Shown here: positions 52,108 through 61,208 of the stretch, piece after piece
How the letters are laid out: every line of letters begins with the position of its first letter
Position numbering within the stretch: position 1 is the first letter of the stretch
Assembly (NCBI GenBank): GCA_022822265.1
Contig: JAJECA010000025.1
Span: 1 to 64,000, forward strand
DNA length: 64,000 nt
From: Acidimicrobiia bacterium
GTDB taxonomy: Bacteria > Actinomycetota > Acidimicrobiia > Acidimicrobiales > Bin134
Reading direction: 5' to 3'
Program-made: the position numbers and the translations under genes
The notes under the pieces: model-generated
Databases searched by the model: none
What the model was told of the DNA's origin: nothing
Seen by the model: only the letters and a program-made list of their open reading frames with translations

Positions 52108-53082
52108 ATGAAAATCCTGGTAATCGGCGCGGGCGTGGTCGGCGCCGGAGTGGTGAAGCAACTGGCTGGCTCGCCTTCGATCCCCGTCAGCCGGGTGGCC
52201 ATGATCGACCGAAATCACGATCGGGCCTGGCACCTGGCCGAAAAACATGGGCCTCCGGTGACCGTGGGAAACTTGGATGATCTGGCCGATGTGGTGGTTC
52301 TGGCTACCGCGTCTGGCACCCAGGCTCGACTGGCCCGTCGGCTTCTCGACCAGGGGCGGGTGGTGCTGGCCACCTCTGACTCGGTGTCTGATGTGAGGCG
52401 GATGCTGGGCATGAACGGGGCGGTTCGACAACAGGGCTCGCTGGTGGTTGCTGGAGTGGGTATGGCCCCCGGGCTGAGCGATGTGCTTGCCGTTCGGGCG
52501 GCCGCGGAGCTCGACCGGGTGACCGAGGTTCACGTCGCCAAGTTCGGCACCGGTGGGCCGGATTGCGCCCGTCAGCATCATCGGGCCTTGAGCTCTCTGG
52601 CGTTGGAATGGCGGGGCGGTTGGAAACAGCGGCCGGGCGGCTCGGGGCGGGAGCTCTGCTGGTTTCCGAGCCCGGTGGACGCAGCCGACTGCTACCGGGC
52701 GGCATTGCCTGATCCGATGCTGCTGGTTCGGAAGTTCAGCAGGGCGGATCGGATCACGGCCCGCATGGCAGCCACTCGGAGGGATCGCTTTTCCTCATGG
52801 TTACCGATGCTGCGGCCCCCGCATCCGGAGGGGAAGCTGGGGGCAGTGCGTGTAGAGGTGCGGGGCCAGCGAGATGGTGCTTGGGCGGGGCGGATCCTGG
52901 GGGCCTCAGGGGCGCCGGGGTTTGTGGCTTCGTCGGTGGTGGTGAGCGCTCTGGAGCTGATCGGGGCAGGGAGAGTTGATGGGACTGGAGTGATGGGGTT
53001 GTCGGAGATTGTGGACGCGGGGGAGTTCTTGAGCGTGCTGGAACGGCAAGGGGTGGTTTGTGAGGAGTTCGCTGGTTCCTAG
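52108..53082 (+). CDS. Saccharopine dehydrogenase-like NAD(P)-binding protein
   Basis: The product has 324 residues. The Rossmann motif MKILVIGAGVVGAGVVKQLA opens the protein, VVVLATASGTQARLARRLLDQG follows the second strand, and VVAGVGMAPGLSDVLAVRAA is a family-typical loop. It resembles saccharopine dehydrogenase NADP-binding proteins of actinobacteria whose substrate is unknown. The gene converges on the inositol-phosphatase-family gene with a 4-bp overlap at the stops. Confidence 0.75.
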   Translation: MKILVIGAGVVGAGVVKQLAGSPSIPVSRVAMIDRNHDRAWHLAEKHGPPVTVGNLDDLADVVVLATASGTQARLARRLLDQGRVVLATSDSVSDVRRMLGMNGAVRQQGSLVVAGVGMAPGLSDVLAVRAAAELDRVTEVHVAKFGTGGPDCARQHHRALSSLALEWRGGWKQRPGGSGRELCWFPSPVDAADCYRAALPDPMLLVRKFSRADRITARMAATRRDRFSSWLPMLRPPHPEGKLGAVRVEVRGQRDGAWAGRILGASGAPGFVASSVVVSALELIGAGRVDGTGVMGLSEIVDAGEFLSVLERQGVVCEEFAGS

Positions 53083-53846
53083 CCGTTGGTGAGGAGAAGG
53101 CGGAGTTCTTCGTGGAAGTTCCCGTTGGTGGCTATCCAGTCGCCCGCAGATGGCGTGTTGGTGCCGTTCCATTGGGTGATTTGGCCGCCGGCTTCGGGGA
53201 TTATGACGAGCATGGGGGCGATGTCCCAGAGGTTGAGGCCGGGGTCGATCATGGCGTCGACGCGACCGGTGGCTACCAGCACGTAGCCGTAGCCGTCGCC
53301 CCAGGTTCGCACTCGGGCCCCGGATGGACCGATACGGCCGAAGGTGCTGTTGGGCCACCATTCGAGGCCTGATGTGCTCAAGTACGACCGGCTTAGCTCG
53401 GTTTGGGAGCTCACTTGGCAGCGGCGGCCGTTGTGGAAGCAGCCCAAGCCTCGGCCGGCCCACACTGCTTCGTCGAGTGGGGGGACAGCCGCGACGCCAA
53501 TGGACGGCCCGTGCTGATCGATCAAGGCCAGCAGGGTGGTGTACAGGGGCACGCCGCGGACGAAGCTGCGAGTGCCATCGATGGGGTCGATGACCCAGGT
53601 CCGCCCCGACGTGCCCTGCTCTTCGGGGTATTCCTCCCCGATCACCGCATCGTCGGGAAACCTCTTGGCCAAAGCCTCTCGGAGGAAGGCCTCCGCGGCC
53701 TTATCGGCTTCGGTAACCGGCGACCCGTCGTCCTTGCGTAGCACCGACAGCTCATGGTCGGAGAACCACCGCAGCGTTAGCCGTCCGGCTTCTCGGGCCA
53801 GCTCAACGGCCTCGTTCAACAGCTCGGCATCGGCCGACTCGGTCAT
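53079..53846 (-). CDS. Inositol monophosphatase family protein (possible histidinol phosphatase)
   Basis: The Mg-dependent phosphatase has 255 residues. Metal ligands: VIGEEYPEE and WVIDPIDGTRSFVRG (D-x-D-G-T), and at the C-terminus GLNLWDIAPMLVIIPEAGG (W-D-x-A-P). The shape resembles the actinobacterial HisN type as much as SuhB, so the substrate is open. The ATG at 53846 overlaps the CaiB-gene stop as ATGA; it is the last gene of the six-gene operon. Confidence 0.87.
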   Translation of the reverse strand: MTESADAELLNEAVELAREAGRLTLRWFSDHELSVLRKDDGSPVTEADKAAEAFLREALAKRFPDDAVIGEEYPEEQGTSGRTWVIDPIDGTRSFVRGVPLYTTLLALIDQHGPSIGVAAVPPLDEAVWAGRGLGCFHNGRRCQVSSQTELSRSYLSTSGLEWWPNSTFGRIGPSGARVRTWGDGYGYVLVATGRVDAMIDPGLNLWDIAPMLVIIPEAGGQITQWNGTNTPSAGDWIATNGNFHEELRLLLTNG

Positions 53847-55075
53847 CCCAAGATGCCTTGGTCCCGCAGTGAAGCCAGTCGGTCGTCGTCCAATCCCAAC
53901 ACCTCGCTGAGCACCTCGTCGGTTTGCTGGCCGACGGTGGGGGCGTGGGTGGGGACGGGGAGCTCCTCGTCGAAGAACTTGACGGGAAGGGGCAGTTGCT
54001 CGCAACCCACCTGCTCGGTGGTGAACAGCGGAAGGCGGTCTTGGAACTGCGGGTCGTCCACCACGTTCTTGGCGTTGTTAACCGGGGCGATGGGCGTGTT
54101 CACCCGGTCGCCGAACTCGAGCCATTCGGCGCTGGTCTTGGTGCGGAAGATGTCCCGCAGCTCCCGCTGCATTTCGAGATTGCCTCGGGCGTGGTCGGCG
54201 TACTTCGACCCCGGCCAGCGTTCGAAGAGGTCCATGCGGTCTAGGGCTTCACAGAAGTTCTTCCAAAACGCCTGTTCAGAGGCCATGAAGAGCACGTGGC
54301 CGTCGGACGACTCGTACATCTGATATCGGACGCCCTCCCACATGCCGGCCAGGCCGGGGGCCCTGCGCTCATAGTCGTCTGAGGGGTTGCCGGTCACCTC
54401 GTCTTCGGGGCGCTCGTAGGCCCTCCAGGTTTCGATGCGGTACCAGTCCATGTAGGCGGCCGCGTCGGACTGGGCCAGCTCGAGCCGGCAGCCCTCGCCG
54501 GTGTCCCGAGCCCGAATGATTCCGGCACACACCGCCAGCGCACCGATGAGGGGGGCGATGTTGATGCCGATGTTGGGCATCTCCGGGATCCGGCAGAAGC
54601 CGTCGTCGTCATAGGCGGGGGGAATCAGGCCGGCCCAGGTGTCGTAGGCAATGCCGTGGCTGGGCATGTCCTTGTACGGACCGGTCATCCCGTAGCCGCT
54701 GATGGTGGCGAACACGATCCGGGGGTTGACTTCCTTGAGCTGCTCGTAGCCCAGGCCTCGCCGCTCTAGGGCGCCGGGCCGCATGGCCTCCACCACCGCG
54801 TCGGCGTTGCGAGCCAGATCCAGATACAGCTCCACGCCCTCGGGCTGGCGCAGATCGAGCACGATGCTGCGCTTGCCCCGATGGGTGTGCAAATGCAGCA
54901 GCGACACCCCGTTGACAATGGGCCAGGTCATCTGGCGGATGTAGTCGCCTTGGGGTGGCTCGACCTTTATGACGTCGGCACCCATGTCGGACAGGAACGT
55001 GGTCAAGAAGCCGGGGCCGAGAAGCGAGCTCTCGATCACCCGGACACCGGCCAGTGGGGGAGCGGGGTGGCTCAT
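53843..55075 (-). CDS. CaiB/BaiF family CoA transferase
   Basis: The product has 410 residues. Signature segments: PLAGVRVIESSLLGPGFLTT, GADVIKVEPPQGDYIR, LDLRQPEGVELYLDLA, DAVVEAMRPGALERRGLGYE and ATISGYGMTGPYKDMPSHG. The likely catalytic Asp is in LELAQSDAAA. Family members move CoA between organic acids and form interlocked dimers. It overlaps the SDR gene by 4 bp, so substrate activation may feed the MaoC hydratase and the SDR dehydrogenase of the same operon. Confidence 0.93.
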   Translation of the reverse strand: MSHPAPPLAGVRVIESSLLGPGFLTTFLSDMGADVIKVEPPQGDYIRQMTWPIVNGVSLLHLHTHRGKRSIVLDLRQPEGVELYLDLARNADAVVEAMRPGALERRGLGYEQLKEVNPRIVFATISGYGMTGPYKDMPSHGIAYDTWAGLIPPAYDDDGFCRIPEMPNIGINIAPLIGALAVCAGIIRARDTGEGCRLELAQSDAAAYMDWYRIETWRAYERPEDEVTGNPSDDYERRAPGLAGMWEGVRYQMYESSDGHVLFMASEQAFWKNFCEALDRMDLFERWPGSKYADHARGNLEMQRELRDIFRTKTSAEWLEFGDRVNTPIAPVNNAKNVVDDPQFQDRLPLFTTEQVGCEQLPLPVKFFDEELPVPTHAPTVGQQTDEVLSEVLGLDDDRLASLRDQGILG

Positions 55076-55785
55076 GCCTTGGTACCTCCATCAACTCGCA
55101 AAATAATCCCATTACAGAAGCTGGCGTCATCGCTGGCTAGGAAGGCGAATGCTGAGGCGAGCTCGGACGCGTGGGCCGGTCGGTGGTAGGGCTCCATGAT
55201 GGCCATGAGGGTGAGATCGACGTCTTCGGGAGGCATGAACTGCTTGTAGATCTCGGTCTCCACGCCGCCAGGGGCGATGCAGTTCACGCGGATCCCCTCG
55301 CGCCCGTTGGTGCTGGCCATGGTCTGGGTGAGCGCGACCACCCCGCCTTTGGAGGCCGAATAGGCCGAGCTCCACGGCTGGGCATGGGTGCCCGCAGTTG
55401 ATGCGGTGTTGACGATGTTGCCCTGGGACTCAAGCAGGTGGGGCAAGCAGGCCTGGGACATGAAGAAGGTGCCGGTGAGGTTCACGCCGATCACCCGGTT
55501 CCATGCTTCCAGGGTCTCGTCTTCGTCGCGGGAGAAGTGGCCGATGCCGGCGATGTTGCACAGCACGTCGATCCGGCCATAGGCGTCCACTATCTGAGCG
55601 ACGGTGGGAGCGATGGCGTCCAGGTTCAGCAGGTCCAGTTGGATGGCCATGTCGACGTCGTCAACTGGGTCCCGGTCGATGCCCACCACGGTGCCGCCCT
55701 CTGCGCGCAGACGGTCGGCGGTGGCCCGTCCGATGCCGGAAGCCGCGCCGGTGACTACGGCGATTTTGTCTTCAAATCGGTTCAT
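55072..55785 (-). CDS. Short-chain dehydrogenase/reductase
   Basis: The product has 237 residues from the ATG at 55785. The cofactor motif is TGAASGIGRA with Asp after strand 2 (GIDRDP), suggesting NAD; NIAGIGH follows, and the catalytic set is NTAST..SAYSASKGG (Tyr-x3-Lys). The C-terminal segment CNGIILRVDGGTKA is standard. It lies 14 bp downstream of the MaoC gene and overlaps the CaiB gene, so a beta-oxidation-like hydroxyacyl-CoA step is plausible (inference). Confidence 0.92.
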   Translation of the reverse strand: MNRFEDKIAVVTGAASGIGRATADRLRAEGGTVVGIDRDPVDDVDMAIQLDLLNLDAIAPTVAQIVDAYGRIDVLCNIAGIGHFSRDEDETLEAWNRVIGVNLTGTFFMSQACLPHLLESQGNIVNTASTAGTHAQPWSSAYSASKGGVVALTQTMASTNGREGIRVNCIAPGGVETEIYKQFMPPEDVDLTLMAIMEPYHRPAHASELASAFAFLASDDASFCNGIILRVDGGTKA

Positions 55786-55799
55786 GCCCAAAGCATGGC

Positions 55800-56285
55800 C
55801 TATTGGGGCGGTCGGCGATGCATCAGAGCCGTGCGAACGGCGCGACAAACAAGAGCTTCTGAGCCCGTGCAGTAGGCCCGGTGCTCCAGGGTCACCACCC
55901 CCTGCGTGGGGCGGGACTTGGATTGGCGGGCGTCCAGCACCTCGGTCTCCACCCGGATGGTGTCGCCGGCGAACACCGGGGCGCCGAAAGAGACTTCTTG
56001 GAAGCCCAGATTGGCCACGGTGGTGCCCATCGTTGTCTCGTGGACGCTGATGCCCACCGTCAACCCCAAAGTGAGCAGCGAGTTCACCAGCGGTTGGCCG
56101 AACTCGGTGCCGGAGGCGTAGTCGGCGTCGAGATGGATGGGCGCCGGGTTCATGGTCATGGTGGTAAACGCCACGTTGTCGGCCTCGGTGATCGTGCGGC
56201 GAATGGCGTGGTGAACCACCAGTCCGGGGGTCAAGTCCTCAAACCACAGTCCAGTGACCGGTCGGGGAATCTGATGGTCTGCCAC
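55800..56285 (-). CDS. MaoC-like hydratase
   Basis: The product has 161 residues with a hot-dog fold. The active-site helix region [26 protein letters not shown] carries the N-P-x-H-x-D motif of MaoC/mesaconyl-CoA hydratase-type proteins. GLTVGISV and [15 protein letters not shown] complete the pattern. It starts at GTG 56285, 9 bp after the TetR gene stop. By family it hydrates enoyl-CoA thioesters. Confidence 0.9.
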   Translation of the reverse strand: MADHQIPRPVTGLWFEDLTPGLVVHHAIRRTITEADNVAFTTMTMNPAPIHLDADYASGTEFGQPLVNSLLTLGLTVGISVHETTMGTTVANLGFQEVSFGAPVFAGDTIRVETEVLDARQSKSRPTQGVVTLEHRAYCTGSEALVCRAVRTALMHRRPPQ

Positions 56286-56294
56286 AGTGGCAAA

Positions 56295-56939
56295 TTACCG
56301 GCCCGCGCGCTGAGGTGCCGCCATGGCCGCACGCCGAGAGGGGGCCTCAATGATCCCGGTCAACATGTCCACCAGATTGGCGGCGTACTCGTGGTCTTGA
56401 GTGGCCAAGGGATCGCCTGCTTCGATGCGGCGGGCCCGCTCGGCCAACGAGGCGGTCATCAGCTGGATCATGCCCAGAACCCGCTCGTCTCGCTGGGCCT
56501 TGTCGGTGGCCGATGAGCGGTCTCGCAACAGCCTCAAGATGGCGTTGAGGTTTGCCGGCACGTGGGTGGGATCGAAATCCCAGCGGCTGAACTCTGCGCT
56601 GAGCTGGGCCACGATCCGCAGGTAGCACCGACCGCTGTCGGTGGCCAACCGGCGGGTGAGAGGCTGGACCAGCGCCGCGATGAGCGCGGGAGTGTGGTCG
56701 TCATCCAAAGAAGCCCACACCTCACCCCGGTCTTGGTCGATGGGCTCACCGTGCTCTCGCAAAATGGCGTCGAGCACCCCGCTACGGGACCCGAAGTGAT
56801 AGGAGAGCGCCGAGCTGTTCTTCTGCCCAGCGGCGGCCACGATGTCTTGAACCCGCACCTTCCAGATGCCCTGCTCGGCGAACAGGCGCTCGGCTTCGGC
56901 GATCAGTCGGGCTCGGGTTTCGGTGGCGTCGCGGGGCAC
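56295..56939 (-). CDS. TetR-family transcriptional regulator
   Basis: The product has 214 residues from GTG 56939. The N-terminal DNA-binding domain reads ETRARLIAEAERLFAEQGIW, VQDIVAAAGQKNSSALSYHFGSR (helix-turn-helix) and then a helical ligand domain. It lies inside the operon, between the LLM gene and the MaoC gene. The palindrome at 58228-58250 over the operon promoter is its most likely operator, which would make it autoregulated. The inducer is presumably a CoA thioester or substrate of the pathway. Confidence 0.92.
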   Translation of the reverse strand: MPRDATETRARLIAEAERLFAEQGIWKVRVQDIVAAAGQKNSSALSYHFGSRSGVLDAILREHGEPIDQDRGEVWASLDDDHTPALIAALVQPLTRRLATDSGRCYLRIVAQLSAEFSRWDFDPTHVPANLNAILRLLRDRSSATDKAQRDERVLGMIQLMTASLAERARRIEAGDPLATQDHEYAANLVDMLTGIIEAPSRRAAMAAPQRAGR

Positions 56940-56965
56940 AGCCGCTGTTCCTTGAGTCTGTCGGG

Positions 56966-58186
56966 CTATTTGCCGTGGCCCAGGGGCAATATGGCGGTGT
57001 CGGGGATGAGTTCCACATCGATGCCGTCGGGCAGCGGGAACTCGAAGTCGGGATACCGACGCTGGGCGGTCGCCCGATATCGGTCGGTGGAGTGGATCGG
57101 ATCGGGGTCGTACTCGGGGATGACCTTGGTGCCGAACACTTCGAGCATCTCGTCGATCTCGTCATGCTCCATGCCTTCGCCGGGCAGGCCGAACACCACC
57201 TGATCGCAGCCGACCGTCTGATAACGGGCCACCTGTTCGCAGACCTCTTCGGCATTGCCGCACAGCATGTAGCCGCCGGCAATGGCCCCGTCGAGCATCT
57301 CGTCGGTCCACTCCACCTGGTTGGGCGCAGAAGGCCAGGTGATGGCGTCGGGAGACTTGGGCATGGTGTCGTGGTAGAGGTTCACCATCGTGACCAGGTA
57401 GCCCCGCCCTTTGGCCTTGGCGATCTCCCGGGCCCGTTCCCGGTCTTCCAGGCAGATGACGGCGTTGGTCATCATCACGTTGTCGTTCTTGAACTGGCCG
57501 ATCTGCTCCACCGGGCTTTGGATGGCTTCCTTGTAGGCGTCGATGCGGCCCTTGAGGTTGAAGATGGGCTCGAAGTTGAAGGCGATGGCGCCGATGCCCA
57601 GCGACCCGGCCTTGGCGAAGGTGGGCGGGTTGCCGCACGCCACCCAGATGGGGGGATGGCCGTGGCCGTGGGGCTTGGGCAGCACGTTGTGGGGCTTGGG
57701 CACCGAGAAGTGCTCGCCCTCGAAGCAGTAGTCGCGCTGCTCCCACATGCGGGGGATCTCGCGGATTACCTCATCCCACATCGACTTGGTTTCGGGCGGG
57801 GTCAGCCCGCCGAAGGTGGCCACCTCATGGCTGCCCGCGCCTCGCCCGGTGCCGAACTCAAAGCGGTTCTCGGTGATGTGGTCGAGCATTGCGGCCCGCT
57901 CGGCAATGCGGACCGGGTGTTCCTTGGCGGTGGGCAGGCTGGTGATGCCGGTGGAGAGATGGATGCGATCGGTTTTGGCGGCCACATAACCCATGACCGG
58001 GGCGGGGGCCGACATGTGGCTGTACTCAGTGAGGCAGTGGTGCTCACCGAACCAGGCGTACTTCCAGTTGTACTTGTCAGCGGTGATGACGTAGTGGGCC
58101 TCCCGCATCAAGGCAGTGTGCTCGGCTCCGGTGTCGTGGGCTGCCGGCCCAGGGATGTAGCCGTTGACGAAAATTCCGAACTCCAT
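56966..58186 (-). CDS. LLM-class (luciferase-like) flavin-dependent oxidoreductase
   Basis: The TIM-barrel enzyme has 406 residues, and GGAGGAGACC precedes the ATG. MEFGIFVNGYIPG, AWFGEHHCLTEYSHMSAPAP and RFEFGTGRGAGSHEV are family patterns, as is GYMLCGNAEEVCEQVARYQ at the C-terminal end. It uses FMNH2 or F420; which one cannot be told. It is the first gene of the operon, directly behind the regulated promoter. A monooxygenase step at the start of a degradation route with CaiB, MaoC and SDR genes is likely. Confidence 0.9.
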   Translation of the reverse strand: MEFGIFVNGYIPGPAAHDTGAEHTALMREAHYVITADKYNWKYAWFGEHHCLTEYSHMSAPAPVMGYVAAKTDRIHLSTGITSLPTAKEHPVRIAERAAMLDHITENRFEFGTGRGAGSHEVATFGGLTPPETKSMWDEVIREIPRMWEQRDYCFEGEHFSVPKPHNVLPKPHGHGHPPIWVACGNPPTFAKAGSLGIGAIAFNFEPIFNLKGRIDAYKEAIQSPVEQIGQFKNDNVMMTNAVICLEDRERAREIAKAKGRGYLVTMVNLYHDTMPKSPDAITWPSAPNQVEWTDEMLDGAIAGGYMLCGNAEEVCEQVARYQTVGCDQVVFGLPGEGMEHDEIDEMLEVFGTKVIPEYDPDPIHSTDRYRATAQRRYPDFEFPLPDGIDVELIPDTAILPLGHGK

Positions 58187-58227
58187 GGTCTCCTCCGCGT
58201 CCGTTAGGTGAGGGCAATGCTGAGCTA

Positions 58228-58250
58228 GTTCTAATGGAAGATATTAGAAC
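58228..58250. promoter_or_regulatory. Palindromic operator of the LLM-TetR operon
   Basis: GTTCTAAT (58228-58235) and ATTAGAAC (58243-58250) are perfect 8-bp inverted arms with a 7-bp spacer. The site covers the -10 and part of the spacer of the promoter driving the minus-strand operon, so bound protein would block transcription. The TetR-family protein of the same operon is the natural candidate. Confidence 0.75.
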
Positions 58251-58257
58251 GTGTCAA
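58228..58257 (-). promoter_or_regulatory. Promoter of the LLM-TetR-MaoC-SDR-CaiB operon
   Basis: On the minus strand a perfect -35 TTGACA (58252-58257) is followed after 18 bp by TAGAAC (58228-58233). This gives a start near 58221 and a 35-nt leader before the LLM ATG. Confidence 0.65.
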
Positions 58258-58258
58258 G

Positions 58259-59206
58259 TCAAACTTCGTCCACTTGGCTGCGGAGGGACTCGATCCAGCT
58301 CTGGGCCTCGCTCCACGCAGAGGAGGCATTGCTGTTCTTCTCCTCGCTGCCCCGAGTTGTGGTGGGATAGGAGCCGAGGAACTTCACCTCACCGTGCTTG
58401 GCCAGGATGCTGGTGAGGCAGTCGGCCACCAGCTGATCAGCGATGTGGCCCTCAAGGTCGATAAGGAAGCAGTAATCGCCCAACGCCTTTTTGGTGGGCC
58501 GGGATTCCAGTTTGGTGAGGTTGATGGAGCGGGCCGCGAACTCGGCGAGGATGCCCATCAGCGAGCCCGATCGGTCGGCACGCTGGAAGACCACGATTGA
58601 GGTCTTGTCGTTCCCGGTGGGGGTGGGCACGCCCGAACTGGAGACCGCCACGAAGCGGGTTTGGTTATCCGGGTGGTCCTCGATGCTGGTGGCGATCAGC
58701 TCCAGGCCGTAGAGCTGCTGAGAAAGGGCGGTGCCGATTGCAGCAACTGCCGCGTCTTGGGAAGCGGCGAGGTCCAGCGCCGCGGCCGCGGTGGAGTTGG
58801 CTGCCACTTCTTCGGCATGGGGCAGGTTGTCGGTCAGATAGCGCCGGCACTGGGCAGTGGCCACTGGAAAGCTGATGACCCGTTGAATTGTCTCCAACGA
58901 CGCGCCGGGAAGGCCGAGAAGGTGGAGACGGACGTCGATGATCACCTCTCGCTGGATGAGAAGGTCGTGTTCGAAGATCAAAGCGTCGAGGGCGACGTTT
59001 ACCGTGCCCTCTATGGAATTCTCGATGGCGGTAAACCCCAAGTCGGCGCGGCCATCCGCCGCGGCCTCTAGCACCTCGGGGATCGACCGGCAGAGCAGGT
59101 GATCGGCTTCAGCCAGGTCGGGCTGGGTGAGAAGTGCTTCCTCGGTGAAAGTGCCCGGAGGTCCCAGATAGGCCACATGACTCACGGATCGGACAGAGGC
59201 AGTCAC
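58259..59206 (-). CDS. pheA: Prephenate dehydratase
   Basis: The 315-residue enzyme makes phenylpyruvate for phenylalanine synthesis. The N-terminus VAYLGPPGTFTEEALL and ADLGFTAIENSIEGTVN are the catalytic PDT segments, QTRFVAVS is the TRF motif, and the C-terminal ACT domain has SIVVFQRADRSGSLMGIL with the ESRP regulatory motif (KLESRPTKK) for Phe binding. GTG 59206 is taken as the start; GTG 59185 is also possible. It is divergent to larB with a 14-bp gap. Confidence 0.93.
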   Translation of the reverse strand: MTASVRSVSHVAYLGPPGTFTEEALLTQPDLAEADHLLCRSIPEVLEAAADGRADLGFTAIENSIEGTVNVALDALIFEHDLLIQREVIIDVRLHLLGLPGASLETIQRVISFPVATAQCRRYLTDNLPHAEEVAANSTAAAALDLAASQDAAVAAIGTALSQQLYGLELIATSIEDHPDNQTRFVAVSSSGVPTPTGNDKTSIVVFQRADRSGSLMGILAEFAARSINLTKLESRPTKKALGDYCFLIDLEGHIADQLVADCLTSILAKHGEVKFLGSYPTTTRGSEEKNSNASSAWSEAQSWIESLRSQVDEV

Positions 59207-59220
59207 AAAAGGGCAGGATA

Positions 59221-60012
59221 GTGGGAGTGGATGAGGCCTTTGTTCGGCAATTGATGGCAAACGTGCGCGATGGCACGGTGACAGCAGACGATGCCGTGCG
59301 GCAATTGCGCCGCTTGCCGTTCGCTGATTTGGGTTTTGCCCGGGTGGATCATCATCGCAGCCTCCGACAGGGATTGGCCGAGGTTGTGTACGGCCCGGGC
59401 AAGACCCCCGACCAGTGCGCGGCCATCGTGAGGGAATTGTTGGATCAGCCGGGCGGCCCCGTGCTGTTGACCCGAGCCTCTGATGAGCAGGCGGCAACTT
59501 CGCTGGGCCTCAACCCCGGAGGGGAGCGCTACGACGCCACCTTGGTGTGGCGTCCGGCGACGCCGCGTCCCGAGCGGGTGGTGTTGGCCGCGGCGGGAAC
59601 CGCCGACCTTCCGGTAGCCGACGAATGCGGCGTGGTACTGGCTGCTCACGGCTTGGCACCGCAGCGGCTGAACGATGTGGGGGTGGCCGGGCTTCACCGG
59701 ATCCTCGGCGAGGTCGACGTATTGGCCTCGGCTGACGCCGTGGTGGTGGTGGCGGGGATGGAGGGGGCACTGGCCTCGGTGGTTGGCGGCCTGACCGCGG
59801 CCCCGGTGGTAGCCGTGCCCACCAGCGCGGGGTACGGCTCTTCGCTCGAAGGGGTCACCCCGCTGTTGGCCATGTTGTCCTCGTGCGCCGCGGGGGTGAC
59901 CGTGGTGGGAGTGGACAACGGTTTTGGCGCGGCCTGCGCGGTGCTGCGGCTGTTCAAGTCGAGAGGGCGAGCGGCCTCAGAGGCGGAGATGACCGGAGCG
60001 ACCGATGGCTGA
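59221..60012 (+). CDS. larB: Nickel-pincer cofactor biosynthesis protein LarB
   Basis: LarB carboxylates and hydrolyses nicotinic acid adenine dinucleotide, the first step to the nickel-pincer nucleotide of lactate racemase and related enzymes. The product has 263 residues. FADLGFARVDHHRSLRQGLAEVVYGPGKT is the LarB N-terminal signature; VVLAAAGTADLPVADEC and SAGYGSSLEGVTPLLAMLSSC belong to the AIR-carboxylase-like domain. It overlaps larC by 8 bp. larE is not in the window. Confidence 0.92.
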   Translation: MGVDEAFVRQLMANVRDGTVTADDAVRQLRRLPFADLGFARVDHHRSLRQGLAEVVYGPGKTPDQCAAIVRELLDQPGGPVLLTRASDEQAATSLGLNPGGERYDATLVWRPATPRPERVVLAAAGTADLPVADECGVVLAAHGLAPQRLNDVGVAGLHRILGEVDVLASADAVVVVAGMEGALASVVGGLTAAPVVAVPTSAGYGSSLEGVTPLLAMLSSCAAGVTVVGVDNGFGAACAVLRLFKSRGRAASEAEMTGATDG

Positions 60013-61192
60013 GCCGGCTGGGGTTGCTTGGTTTCACTGCTTTAGCGGGATCGCGGGCGACATGGCGCTGGGGGCGTTGATCGACGCCGGGGCCGATGTG
60101 GCCGAAGTGCGGGACATATGCGAACTGCTGCCCTTGGGCGGTTGGGATCTGCAAGCCCATCCCACCCAGCGAGGGGGTGTCGCGGCTACCGACGTGAGGG
60201 TGATCACCCAGGAGACATCGGTGGTGCGCACCGCCAGTCACATCAATGCCCTCGTCGGAGAGGCTCGGCTACCCGACCGGGTGGCCGACCGGGCGCTGGC
60301 GATCTTCGATGCCCTGGCGCAGGCCGAGGGCAAGCTGCACCGCCGGCCGCCAGAGCAGGTTCATTTCCACGAAGTGGGCGGGCTGGACGCCATCATCGAC
60401 GTGGTGGGTACCTGCGCTGCGCTGGAGGTACTGGGGATCGACCAGGTGTTCTCCAGCGCGGTGGCGTGCGGGCGGGGAATGATCCGCAGTGCCCACGGCC
60501 ATCTGCCCAATCCGCCGCCCGCCGTGGTGGAACTGCTGGTGGGGTGCCCGACGTTCGGCTTGGATGTGGGAATGGAGCTGACCACGCCTACCGGTGCGGC
60601 GATTCTGTCGGCCCTGGCGGAAGGATGGGGTCCCATGCCGCCGATGACGATCTCGGCGAGCGGGTTTGGCTCGGGCGACAATCAACTGGAGGATCGTCCC
60701 AATCTGACTCAAGTGGTAGTGGGGTCGATGGCGGCATCTCGCCCTGCGGGCCAGCCGGTGATGTTGTTTGAGACCAACGTGGACGACGCAACCGGGGAGA
60801 CCCTGGCGCACACGGTGGCATCGCTGTTGGACGCTGGGGCGCACGATGCCTGGATCACACCGATCGTCATGAAGAAGGGGCGGCCGGCCTACACGGTGAG
60901 CGCATTGGCTGATCCTGCGGTGGGCGATCAGGTGGCGGCCACCCTGGCGGAGGAGACGGGGTCGCTTGGGGTGCGGGGGCAGTTGGTCGAGCGGTGGCCT
61001 CGGGCGCGGCTGGAGCATGAAGTGGATGTGGATGGGCGCCGGGTTCGGGTGAAGGTGAGCGCGGGGCGGGTGAAGGTTGAGCACGATGAGGCTGTTCGGG
61101 CTTCTCGGTTGTTGGGGTTGCCGGCGCGTGAGGTTGTTTCGTTGGCTGAAGAAGCCTGGCGGCGACAGGGGGACGATGAGCCTGTTGCTTGA
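60005..61192 (+). CDS. larC: Nickel-pincer cofactor nickel insertase LarC
   Basis: LarC is a CTP-dependent nickel insertase that completes the pincer cofactor. The product has 395 residues as one uninterrupted frame. WFHCFSGIAGDMALGALIDAGAD, EQVHFHEVGGLDAIIDVVG and MELTTPTGAAIL are the family landmarks, as is ETNVDDATGETLAHTVASLL in the C-terminal half. No lactate racemase (larA) gene is visible nearby, so the client enzyme is encoded elsewhere. Confidence 0.93.
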   Translation: MAEPAGVAWFHCFSGIAGDMALGALIDAGADVAEVRDICELLPLGGWDLQAHPTQRGGVAATDVRVITQETSVVRTASHINALVGEARLPDRVADRALAIFDALAQAEGKLHRRPPEQVHFHEVGGLDAIIDVVGTCAALEVLGIDQVFSSAVACGRGMIRSAHGHLPNPPPAVVELLVGCPTFGLDVGMELTTPTGAAILSALAEGWGPMPPMTISASGFGSGDNQLEDRPNLTQVVVGSMAASRPAGQPVMLFETNVDDATGETLAHTVASLLDAGAHDAWITPIVMKKGRPAYTVSALADPAVGDQVAATLAEETGSLGVRGQLVERWPRARLEHEVDVDGRRVRVKVSAGRVKVEHDEAVRASRLLGLPAREVVSLAEEAWRRQGDDEPVA

Positions 61193-61208
61193 GGGTTTAC
61201 CATCGTCC

